IMG/VR virus record: IMGVR_UViG_3300009285_003110
Location: 1 to 21,813 of that record
Reading direction: 5' to 3' (one strand)
Length of the DNA: 21,813 nucleotides
DNA from: a virus
The notes under the pieces are model-generated. The model was not told where the DNA came from, ran no database searches, and saw only the letters and a list, made by a program, of their open reading frames with translations. Shown piece after piece: positions 14,001-20,322 of the stretch; the first letter of the stretch is position 1, and every line of letters starts with the position of its first letter. Made by a program: the position numbers and the translations under genes.

Positions 14001-15817
14001 AGTGGACGGCGGAGATTCCGGCCGAGTTTGCCAGGGTTGCCAAGAGCCTTGGCGTTCAGCCAGACAATATCTTCCTAGCGGTGCTCCGTCAGCCAGGCAA
14101 CATCCTCCGCGCTGGCGCGACGCAGTACAACCCGTTCTTCTTGCCGGTCAACATGGTGCGCGACGCGGCGGAGGCGTTCTTCCGCGAGGGCATGGTCCCG
14201 TTCAGCCCAGACTACTTGAGGGGTTGGCAGGCCGTCATCACGAAGAACAGCCTCTACCAGGACGCGGCGCGTAGCGGCGTGTTCATGTCTGGCATCGTGG
14301 ACGACATGACGCGGGCGAAGGTGGCAAAGGGCCGTATTGGGGGGCTGGAAGTCCGCAATCCCATGGATGCCTTGCTCCTCCCGTTCACTTTCACGTCGGA
14401 AGCGAATACGGCGATGGAACGGTCCACGCGCATCGCTGCATTCACGAAGTTCCGGCGGCAGGGGCTTAGTGAGTTGGAGTCCGCTGTCCGCGCCAGAGAC
14501 GTGACGGTGGATTTCTCCAGGTCGGGGCACTCCCTGCGCGTGATCAACCAGGTCATTCCATTCACGAATGTGTCCGTACAGGGTTCCATCAACCTAGTCC
14601 GTACTGTGGGCAGGCATCCTGTGCGGTCCGCGGCCATCGCCACGCTGTTCGCAGGCCCGACGGTGCTGTCGCGCGTGAACAACATGCGTTACGACACGTC
14701 TAAGGACATCCCTGACTACGAGTACACCCGCAACTGGGTCATCCAGTATGGCGAGGGGACTCGGAAGGACGGCACACGCTTCCCTCTTTACGCGAAGGTA
14801 CCCAAGTCCGAGTTTGCTGCTGTAGCAACCTTCCCGGTGGAGGCCCTGTTCTCTCTTGCTCGCAAGACGGAGGACCGGAGCGGGGCCGAGTTGGTGTTCG
14901 ACTACGGGATGGACACAGCGCGCAACATCTCGCCCGTGGACCCTAATATCGTCAGCATGTTCCCGATGGCAGACCTGCCGATGGGCTTGGCAACGGGGGT
15001 TGACTCCTTCACGAAGGCACCCATTGTGCCGCAGCGGGAACAGAAACTGCCGCCAGAGGACCAATTCGGTGCCGAGACCTCTGAGGCGGCGGTGGCGTTG
15101 GGGCGAGCGACCGGCATATCCCCTCGCAAGCTGGACTTCGCCATGCGGCAGGCGTTGCCCGGTACGTTCCAACAGGTACGGTGGCTTCTGGATATGGGGT
15201 TGGAGGCGATTGGCTACCATCCACAGCCATTCGGTGCGGCCACCCAGGCGCAGCCGACGACGACGGAGACGGTCTCGCGCGTACCTGGAGTGTCCCGCTT
15301 CGTGGGAACGCGGGCGACGCAGACTGAGCGCCGTGGGAGGGAAGTCCTCGCCGATGTGTACCGTGCAGGTCAGCGAGACTTCCTCGCCATCCCTGGCATG
15401 AAAGACTTGGGGGTTGCGCTTGGAGCGGCGGGGAACAGCATCGACCTTGACCCCGGCAACGCCGGCGGGTCGGTGGACCTCACGCCGCAGCAAGAGGCGG
15501 ATTACCAAACCGTCATCAACGAGATTGTGGTTCCCCAGATGCGGGCATATGCGGCTACACTCACAGACGACCTCTCCAATGAGGAGAAGCGGTTGCGCCT
15601 CATGCGCGTGATGGGCGTCCTCCGCGACGAAGCGACGAAGAAGTACCGGGCAGACCATCTGGACGAACTGAGAGCGCAGTTACCTGTGGCCGCCCCCGCT
15701 GCGGGGAGGGTGACACCGGCTCCCACTCCCACACCATCACGCAGCGGTGGGTCTCTGGCCCCCAGTCTTGGCGGCACGATGCAGGGCAGGAAGTTGCGTA
15801 TGCGGGTGGTTCGATGA
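11036..15817 (+). CDS. Giant LPD38-type polyvalent virion protein with ART-like segment, 1593 aa
   Basis: GTG start behind GGAGG. Residues 1-320 are mostly helical and include a WEMTYQELRR block typical of polyvalent phage proteins. Residues 325-415 and 530-690 are Pro/Ala-rich linkers. Between them, 419-530 look like a small ADP-ribosyltransferase-fold segment: YHETS (Y419, H420), NNYYFANTANLARGQGG (Y440, Y441), MLELDP, then GEAEFLVRD (E485, E487). Residues 690-1020 are helical. Residues about 1028-1260 match the LPD38 pattern as I know it: NPFFLPVNMVRDAAEAFF, VTVDFSRSG, VIPFTNVSVQGSINLVR. The C-terminus is basic. LPD38 belongs to large polyvalent proteins thought to enter the cell with phage or plasmid DNA. 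Enzymatic activity of the ART-like part is unproven. Confidence 0.8.
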   Translation: MPELPIETPTQRRAKRLGRLLMPPANAGASGDRGLKAKVTPSPLLARPIPTTQPIPDRGVVTPQQEQALARQARLADPSSAYYGQRLQSQGGNIPDVPRTIGTGAAAMNLLAGNQAITEELASIVGQLNPAQRRRAAELQRAGASRANAIVQAYRETDLPSAKFKVGPLRPQVGVKGALELVTDPTNLLPGGLIGDAAKPLTRAAVSAGGRAAKAMPQVGEALRNAAVAPVTGALPTGARGHLGAPKAGVRVAGIPKVAGAAEAKQPWEMTYQELRRVITPEDKTEVAQAAPALRSLFPEFTNLAPATGKQPLQVEVPRGPATAGAQGVPAVQPTAGAVPPPRGRPSVAAAGPVSPAPQPPAQPGPTVPVHPSQLTPQGAAQTAGYRAGRSQKPLPAPPLPPLYDNYRKPLATYTDALYHETSPELASRWFFTNTGQNNYYFANTANLARGQGGHGVMLELDPAGIMGQVNTSKPAWTLVWRAGEAEFLVRDAMLREFTQNIRSVTLSKDLRMSNVDRQVLKRAVAGWPETINPDGSITYVRPAPRRATPSAAQPPAQTSAVAAPPPSQLTPPGAAAGTAPPATGGTLPPPVASTFSGARRVNIGRAGGTPTARPKPTAPSAAPAQPPARVPVWQRGNAGVPPSSQPPTPPRASGAQGLPPPPTGTVPPSGRVPGGPKAPGPTPPQPPDYDYGVLRRSLEPDRDPLVQRAMDEIPVQLYDANYPLVSLSKVTGVPAKDLAQVVPGSVGWGQEIVRRYFKPVLKSVGKDLRLLEEYMVLQAEKDILANNPAAKLPGAMAGRGGIDRAERTLRARLGTARFQRIEQAAAELARLNDEQVLRPLLENGIISRDLYTNLKRTHPHYIPLNRADFDDLLAYGTRPVASVTSTGIKRMLEGGSTRLLSNPLGRLLSQPITVQTRIARNRAAKSIVEALRVRGEQTGVDLIRFVDGPAEKMKALELAAQRKGKDVSRPAEHSKLMDTISFYQDGEKWTAEIPAEFARVAKSLGVQPDNIFLAVLRQPGNILRAGATQYNPFFLPVNMVRDAAEAFFREGMVPFSPDYLRGWQAVITKNSLYQDAARSGVFMSGIVDDMTRAKVAKGRIGGLEVRNPMDALLLPFTFTSEANTAMERSTRIAAFTKFRRQGLSELESAVRARDVTVDFSRSGHSLRVINQVIPFTNVSVQGSINLVRTVGRHPVRSAAIATLFAGPTVLSRVNNMRYDTSKDIPDYEYTRNWVIQYGEGTRKDGTRFPLYAKVPKSEFAAVATFPVEALFSLARKTEDRSGAELVFDYGMDTARNISPVDPNIVSMFPMADLPMGLATGVDSFTKAPIVPQREQKLPPEDQFGAETSEAAVALGRATGISPRKLDFAMRQALPGTFQQVRWLLDMGLEAIGYHPQPFGAATQAQPTTTETVSRVPGVSRFVGTRATQTERRGREVLADVYRAGQRDFLAIPGMKDLGVALGAAGNSIDLDPGNAGGSVDLTPQQEADYQTVINEIVVPQMRAYAATLTDDLSNEEKRLRLMRVMGVLRDEATKKYRADHLDELRAQLPVAAPAAGRVTPAPTPTPSRSGGSLAPSLGGTMQGRKLRMRVVR

Positions 15818-16038
15818 CAGACACGCGCCGTCTACTCCGCTGCGACTGCCACGGGACTGAGCCGATGGCGGAGTTGGTGGGCAACCGCCTTGTCATCCGC
15901 CGGCGCGAGCATGGCGTGGTGCATACCTACGCGGTGATTGTGGCGACCCAGGTCTTGCACGATGTTCAGGAATGTGGTACGGATTGGGAAGGCGTTAGTG
16001 TAGGGCACAGCGCCACAACCGAATACCGCGCCCGCTAG
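15814..16038 (+). CDS. Small hypothetical protein, 74 aa
   Basis: The ATG at 15814 overlaps the TGA of the giant gene (ATGA), implying coupled translation. The protein begins with a CDCHG knuckle, followed by a strand pair (AELVGNRLVIRRREHGVVHTYAVIV). Similar small CxC/CxxC proteins occur in phage genomes, but no function is known. It is the last gene before the intrinsic terminator. Confidence 0.7.
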   Translation: MTDTRRLLRCDCHGTEPMAELVGNRLVIRRREHGVVHTYAVIVATQVLHDVQECGTDWEGVSVGHSATTEYRAR

Positions 16039-16060
16039 ACGGGCCAACGAAGGGTCATCG

Positions 16061-16102
16061 AACCCGGCTTCCCTCCTCGGAGGGGCTGGGTTCTTTGTTT
16101 TT
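16061..16102 (+). terminator. Strong intrinsic terminator
   Basis: AACCC (16061-16065) pairs with GGGTT (16088-16092), and inside it CCCTCC pairs with GGAGGG around a short loop. The stem is followed at once by CTTTGTTTTT. This splits the late series into an upstream packaging/portal part and a downstream scaffold/capsid part. It should either lower readthrough or require a separate promoter for the capsid genes, although I found no sigma-70-like promoter in 16103-16143. Confidence 0.85.
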
Positions 16103-16143
16103 GCGGCGACTCCCACAAGGGACGACCCGCGCTGGAGGCATGG

Positions 16144-16932
16144 ATGGTCATGGATGCGGCGCCTACGTCGGATGCCACCACAGAGGTAAAGGCCCCGGTT
16201 GCGGTCCCTCCGGCAACGGACACGCCCGCAGACAAGGCGCCCGAACCTGACTGGCGGGGGCAGGCCGAGAAGGAAGCCGAGGCGCGGAAGGCCGCTGAGA
16301 AGCGGGCCAACGACGCCAAGGCTGAGGCCGGACGCGCACTCAAGGCAGCGCGCGAGGCCCGAGAGGAAGCGGAGCGGCAGTCCAAACTCCTCGACAAGGT
16401 CCTCGCAGGCGAGGTGACTAACAAGGACGAGGCGGACGCCTTCCGCGCCAAGAGCGCATCCGAGTCCACGCGCTCCAGTCTGCTGGCAGAGATCAAGACT
16501 GAGGTTGCCCGCGTCCGCGCCCTCACGGATGCGCTTGGGGTAGACCCAGTCACAGACGACAACTTTGAGGAAGCCTTCGACTTCCTGGCTGAGGCGGACG
16601 ACGCCGCAAAAGCGGGTCTGCCGGGCACCTTCCGCCGCGCGCTGAAACAGGCGAAGCAGGCCCACGACGCGGCGATTGAGCGCATCAAGGCAAAGCAGGC
16701 TCCGGCGCCTGCCAAGCCGGCTGAGAAGGTCGTTGAGCCTTCCCCCGAGAAGGTCGCAGCGGATGCCGCCGAACTGGACAGGGCTCGGACACGGGCGCTG
16801 TCGAAGGTAGCGGGCACCTCACAGGCCACAACGATGTCCGACGACAACCTGTGGAAAGCCTACGGGCGCGGCGAGATCGAGTGGAGCAAGGACGTGCGCG
16901 AGGCGGGCAAGCGGCTCGGCTTCGCGGAGTAA
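16144..16932 (+). CDS. Capsid scaffolding protein, 262 aa
   Basis: The ATG at 16144 is seven bases after GGAGG; an in-frame ATG at 16150 is an alternative, while the ATG at 16140 is out of frame. Residues 1-35 are Pro/Ala/Thr-rich. Residues 37-95 form a continuous Ala/Lys/Glu coiled coil (AEKEAEARKAAEKRANDAKA). Helices at 110-190 follow, then a flexible Pro-rich hinge and a short charged helical C-terminus (WSKDVREAGKRLGFAE), where scaffolds usually bind the capsid protein. Composition, size and position two genes before the major capsid gene make a scaffold the best call. No protease motif is seen. Confidence 0.8.
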   Translation: MVMDAAPTSDATTEVKAPVAVPPATDTPADKAPEPDWRGQAEKEAEARKAAEKRANDAKAEAGRALKAAREAREEAERQSKLLDKVLAGEVTNKDEADAFRAKSASESTRSSLLAEIKTEVARVRALTDALGVDPVTDDNFEEAFDFLAEADDAAKAGLPGTFRRALKQAKQAHDAAIERIKAKQAPAPAKPAEKVVEPSPEKVAADAAELDRARTRALSKVAGTSQATTMSDDNLWKAYGRGEIEWSKDVREAGKRLGFAE

Positions 16933-16959
16933 TCCCACCCTGACAGAGTGAGGCTACAT

Positions 16960-17712
16960 ATGGTCGCTCAGAGCGAGTTCGGGACCATCGAACTCAAGGA
17001 CCACTTCTGCGGCCCGGAAATCCCGGTCGCGAACGCGGTGGCCTACGGCACCACCGCTGGCGGCTGCAACTACTACATCGGCCCCTTCACCGTCATGGGC
17101 GACCTTGCCGAGACCGACACGGGCATCGTGTACATCGACAAGGCCGGCGGCTACATCCGCATCAGCGGCAACGACGAGGACGGCAAGGGCGTCTGGGTTG
17201 GGACAGGCATCTGCCTCTCCCCGGTCCTCAACGGGCCGCTTCTGGTGGAGGCCCGCCTGGAACTCCAGGCCCTCACCACGCGCTCCGTCTTCGTAGGGTT
17301 CATGGGCACGCTGGCGAATGACGTCGCCGAGCCTGTGACCTCCACGACCACCACGCACACCCTTGTTGCGGCGAACCTCTGCGGCTTCGTGCTGGATAGC
17401 CAGCTTACCGCCGCAGCGGTCTGGCACTGCGTCTACAACGGCGGAAGCACCACCGGCGCCACCGACTCCACCACCACCACCACCGGCGTGAGCGCCGTGG
17501 CCGCGGAGTCTGACATCCTCCGCGTGGAGATTGACCCCAACGGCACCGCGCGCTGGTACATCAACGGCGTGCTCAAGAAGACCGTCACCAACGCCGTGTC
17601 CACCACCGCACTCCAGGCTGGCGGCGTCGGGTGCTGGGGCACGACCACCACTGCGGCAGATGCCGACGTGGACTACCTTGTGGTCCGCGGCAACACGAGC
17701 TGGGCCCGCTAG
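16960..17712 (+). CDS. ConA/LamG-like capsid decoration or structural protein, 250 aa
   Basis: The ATG at 16960 follows GAGG eight bases upstream; a GTG at 16948 would add four residues. The protein is almost all beta: alternating strands and Gly/Thr turns, with the C-terminal pattern DILRVEIDPNGTARWYINGV then DVDYLVVRGNTSW. That pattern recalls laminin-G/concanavalin-like jelly-roll domains found in phage decoration and receptor-binding proteins. Thr-rich loops (TSTTTTHT, TDSTTTTTG) may be exposed. The position between scaffold and major capsid protein favours a head decoration protein. The fold is inferred by eye only. Confidence 0.65.
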   Translation: MVAQSEFGTIELKDHFCGPEIPVANAVAYGTTAGGCNYYIGPFTVMGDLAETDTGIVYIDKAGGYIRISGNDEDGKGVWVGTGICLSPVLNGPLLVEARLELQALTTRSVFVGFMGTLANDVAEPVTSTTTTHTLVAANLCGFVLDSQLTAAAVWHCVYNGGSTTGATDSTTTTTGVSAVAAESDILRVEIDPNGTARWYINGVLKKTVTNAVSTTALQAGGVGCWGTTTTAADADVDYLVVRGNTSWAR

Positions 17713-17748
17713 CGAGCGGACTGACCATTCTGGCAAGGAGGCCATCAC

Positions 17749-18624
17749 ATGGCCGTTGGGACGACTACTACCGGGTCGCTGGCGGATAGCCTAGACGACA
17801 TCGTCGCGTCCGCCCGTTCCCGCCGCGAGTATGACGGCGTGGTCACGCAACTCGTGGACAAGAAGACCCTTGACCCGAACACGGGCACGTCCTGGAAGGA
17901 AGCCCTGTTTGAGCAGCTTGAGGTCACGGCAGTCACCGAGCAGACCGAGAACGACAATGCCCAGCAATTCGTGGACAGCGCCATCACCGTCACGCCATCG
18001 ATGTTCCAGATCGTCACCTGTATCACGGACAAGGTGCGGCGCAACCTGAACCGCGCATCCCTCGCCCAGATGGGCAAACTCGCGGGTCAGGCCATGGTGC
18101 GCAACCAGGACGAGCAGGGGCTGACGGCCATGGACGGCTCGACGACCGTCCTTGGCACGGCGGGCGCCACCGTTACCACGAACCTGATTACCGCCGCGCG
18201 GTACCGCATCTCGTCGAACGCGACTGAGCGTGGAATGCCGCCCTACAACGCGGTGTTTCACGGCTACATCCTCAAGTCCCTCGCGAACGAGTTGACCGCC
18301 TCTGTGGGGAGCTCGGAAGTCACCAGCGGCATCACCGCCGAAGTGCTCAAGTCCGGGTTCAAACTCCCAATCTCCAGCGTGAACATCTACGAGGACGGGA
18401 ACGTCACCATCGACTCCTCGTCCGACGCCAAGGGCTTCGTCTTCGCGAAGGACGCTTGGATTCTCGTGCGCGGGTTGAACATCCGCACAGAGACCGAGCG
18501 CAAGCCTGGGCGCGGCGGTGGCGCCGACTTGGTCTACCTGACCGAGGAGTTCGCCTTCGGCGAGCGGTCTGCGGGCAACTGGTCCTATGAGATACTTGGA
18601 GATGCGGCCACGCCTACGTCGTAG
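17749..18624 (+). CDS. Major capsid protein, 291 aa
   Basis: The ATG at 17749 follows AAGGAGG, the strongest ribosome-binding site in this part and fitting for an abundant protein. The protein begins with a Thr/Ser-rich arm and a charged helix (LADSLDDIVASARSRREYDGVV), then segments that fit an HK97-fold protein: E-loop-like residues, long helix RNLNRASLAQMGKLAGQAMVRNQDEQGL, and a peripheral-domain region ending in FVFAKDAWILVRGLNIRTETERK. Typical length, position after the scaffold and the late-gene context support the call. There is no N-terminal protease or delta domain, in agreement with a separate scaffold gene. Confidence 0.82.
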   Translation: MAVGTTTTGSLADSLDDIVASARSRREYDGVVTQLVDKKTLDPNTGTSWKEALFEQLEVTAVTEQTENDNAQQFVDSAITVTPSMFQIVTCITDKVRRNLNRASLAQMGKLAGQAMVRNQDEQGLTAMDGSTTVLGTAGATVTTNLITAARYRISSNATERGMPPYNAVFHGYILKSLANELTASVGSSEVTSGITAEVLKSGFKLPISSVNIYEDGNVTIDSSSDAKGFVFAKDAWILVRGLNIRTETERKPGRGGGADLVYLTEEFAFGERSAGNWSYEILGDAATPTS

Positions 18625-18643
18625 GTAGATGCAAGCAAGCCAA

Positions 18644-18679
18644 CATGAGATACTGTTCTTAAATAGGGGGTGTCTCATG
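18644..18679 (+). promoter_or_regulatory. Hairpin sequestering the HNH gene start
   Basis: CATGAGATAC (18644-18653) pairs with GTGTCTCATG (18670-18679): ten RNA base pairs, one of them U-G, around a 16-nt loop. The loop holds TTCTTAAATAGGGG, and the GTG start codon (18670-18672) lies in the 3' arm. The structure would block initiation on long readthrough transcripts. The arrangement recalls hairpins that silence early translation of T4 homing-endonuclease genes. Confidence 0.65.
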
Positions 18680-19206
18680 ACGGCAACACTCTTGCCAAGT
18701 GGTGCCAGACGTGTGGGGTTATTCGCAGGAAGCAATACCTCCATGAGTACGAGAAGGGCAAACGGCGTGGCCAGTGCGTGGACTGCAAGAAAGACATCGC
18801 TGCTAGGTCGCTTAGGTGTCGGGTTTGCGACAACGTTTCTCGCAGTGAACGCTATACAGGCAAGGCCAACCCCAACTGGCAAGAGGGGCGGTCCAACAAA
18901 GACGGGTACGTCTATGTGCGAGTCAAGGAAGGGGCTCCGGGCAAAGGCAAGGGGGCATTCTACCGTGGCGAACACATCGTCGTGTGGGAACGGGCCAATG
19001 GCAAGCCGCTTCCGAAGGGATGGGTGGTTCATCACCTCAATGGGACGAAGGACGACAACCGCATTGAGAATCTTGTGGCTATGCCACGGCAGAACCACCA
19101 CTCTCACCCACGGGATGCACTCAAGGTCTACGAACGCCGCATCCGCGAGTTGGAGCAACAACTGAAGACTATCCAGCAACTGCGATTTAATCAGGGCAAT
19201 AGGTGA
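18670..19206 (+). CDS. Free-standing HNH homing endonuclease, 178 aa
   Basis: The frame has a stop at 18664, so GTG at 18670 is the first usable start. Residues 12-53 carry three CxxC pairs (C12/C15, C36/C39, C50/C53), probably a zinc-binding DNA-recognition head. Residues 70-145 hold the nuclease core: YVYVRV, GEHIVVWERANG, and H121-H122-L-N124-G...N130-R...N134, the classical HNH beta-beta-alpha metal motif. A charged coiled helix (YERRIRELEQQLKTI) ends the protein. Such genes cut related phage genomes lacking the insert and spread by repair. It is inserted between the major capsid gene and the next structural gene and is less G/C-skewed than either. All core residues are intact, so it is probably active. 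Confidence 0.88.
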   Translation: MSHDGNTLAKWCQTCGVIRRKQYLHEYEKGKRRGQCVDCKKDIAARSLRCRVCDNVSRSERYTGKANPNWQEGRSNKDGYVYVRVKEGAPGKGKGAFYRGEHIVVWERANGKPLPKGWVVHHLNGTKDDNRIENLVAMPRQNHHSHPRDALKVYERRIRELEQQLKTIQQLRFNQGNR

Positions 19207-19209
19207 CAC

Positions 19210-19647
19210 GTGGTCTCAGCATCAGCCTCGCGACGTGGGGTCTGGCCCATCACGACAATCCTGCTCCCGGACGAGTGGGGGTACCTGCTCTACGAGATTG
19301 ACGAGCCCAGTCCGGACGGGCGCGGGAAACATCGGTGGCAGGTCGTCCGCGTCGCGCGCAACGACGCACCGGCGGAGCACTGGACGGACCTCGGCCTGTC
19401 CGCTTCGTTCAAGGCCAACCAGTTTGAAATCCTGGGCGGCGTGGTGGACAAGGCGACAGGCCGGGCCATCCCGTGCAACACGGTGGCGGAACTCCAGGAC
19501 ATTGCCGACTGGATGCGGGGGGAGAAGCCGAAGCAGGTGGAACCCACCGACCTCCAGGGGCTTTGGCGCAACTACGTGGAGGAGCGCCATCGGCGCCGCC
19601 GCCACCAGAGCACATTCGGTACCTACGGACGTGTGGAGCGACGATGA
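19210..19647 (+). CDS. Hypothetical structural-region protein, 145 aa
   Basis: The GTG at 19210 follows AGGTGACAC. The N-terminal half is strand-rich (WPITTILLPDEWGYLLYEID, WQVVRVARNDA), the middle is mixed, and the C-terminus is helical and very basic (NYVEERHRRRRHQ). No family is recognised. The position after the capsid gene might suggest a head-completion or adaptor function, but nothing in the sequence shows that. The TGA overlaps the next ATG (ATGA). Confidence 0.65.
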   Translation: MVSASASRRGVWPITTILLPDEWGYLLYEIDEPSPDGRGKHRWQVVRVARNDAPAEHWTDLGLSASFKANQFEILGGVVDKATGRAIPCNTVAELQDIADWMRGEKPKQVEPTDLQGLWRNYVEERHRRRRHQSTFGTYGRVERR

Positions 19648-20273
19648 CAAGCCAACAGGTGCCAGTCAAGCACGGGACGGACAGCGACTGGGAAAAGCTC
19701 ATTCAGGCATCAGCGGAACCCGACGAGGGCGGCGGTCTGCGGGCCGGGGACATCATCAACGATGGCAGTGATGCCAAGAGCCCTGCGCCCATGCGGGTGC
19801 AGGCGACCAACAAGGGTTACGTCGCCATCTACAACCGGAAGACCGGCGACAGGTCGCTCCAGCCGCAGTTCATGCTCTGGCAGCGGCTCCAGCAGAAGGA
19901 CGCAAACGGCGAGCCGGTGTTCACGCTGACTGACCCTGGCATCCGTCCGTCGCAGGGCGAGATCAAGTGCCTGCTCCACGAATCCGACCCCAGCCGCAAG
20001 GAGTACGACCGCATGGGCTTCGCAGTCTGCAACAAGTCCAACATCCCCACGCTCATGGACGTGGATGCGCACATGAAGTTCACGCACCCACGGGCCTATG
20101 CAGCGCTGGCGAAGGACCGTGAGGAGGCCAGCAAGCGCGAGGACCGCGAACTCCAGAAAGCCAACCTTGCGGCGCTCCAGGCGCTGGCCGGGCGCATCAC
20201 ACCGCCGCCAGCGGCCCTGGCACCGACACCGCCGGCTGAGAAGCCGCCGCTGTACGTGAGGCAGCCCAAGTAG
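19644..20273 (+). CDS. Zinc-finger-like phage protein, 209 aa
   Basis: The ATG at 19644 follows GGAG and overlaps the upstream stop; an earlier in-frame start near 19473 would overlap a whole gene and is rejected. Residues 45-100 are strand-rich (YVAIYNRKTGDRSLQPQFMLW). Residues 105-150 carry C109-x2-H112, C129, H143 and H148, ending HMKFTHPRAY, a layout seen in small phage proteins with a lone zinc finger. Next comes a charged helix (KDREEASKREDRELQKANLAALQALAG) and a Pro-rich tail. Function is unknown; it may be a structural or DNA-linked virion protein. Confidence 0.7.
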   Translation: MTSQQVPVKHGTDSDWEKLIQASAEPDEGGGLRAGDIINDGSDAKSPAPMRVQATNKGYVAIYNRKTGDRSLQPQFMLWQRLQQKDANGEPVFTLTDPGIRPSQGEIKCLLHESDPSRKEYDRMGFAVCNKSNIPTLMDVDAHMKFTHPRAYAALAKDREEASKREDRELQKANLAALQALAGRITPPPAALAPTPPAEKPPLYVRQPK

Positions 20274-20278
20274 CTAGG

Positions 20279-20295
20279 TCAGGGACGTACCCTGA
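20279..20295 (+). promoter_or_regulatory. Small hairpin TCAGGG-ACGTA-CCCTGA
   Basis: A perfect 6-bp stem with a 5-nt loop lies between two genes. Only a mixed TAAATCTTCTG follows, so it is at best a weak terminator or an mRNA-processing or stability element. Confidence 0.4.
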
Positions 20296-20322
20296 TAAAT
20301 CTTCTGTGAAGGGGTACATGCC

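Noticed and set aside
16050-16066. tRNA T-arm-like sequence GGGTTCGATGACCC on the minus strand
   Set aside because: No anticodon arm, acceptor stem or CCA-side pairing nearby; the segment is part of the terminator surroundings.
18629-19165. 178-codon alternative + strand frame over the HNH gene
   Set aside because: It lacks the Cys pairs and the HNH motif, which are all in the frame starting at 18670.
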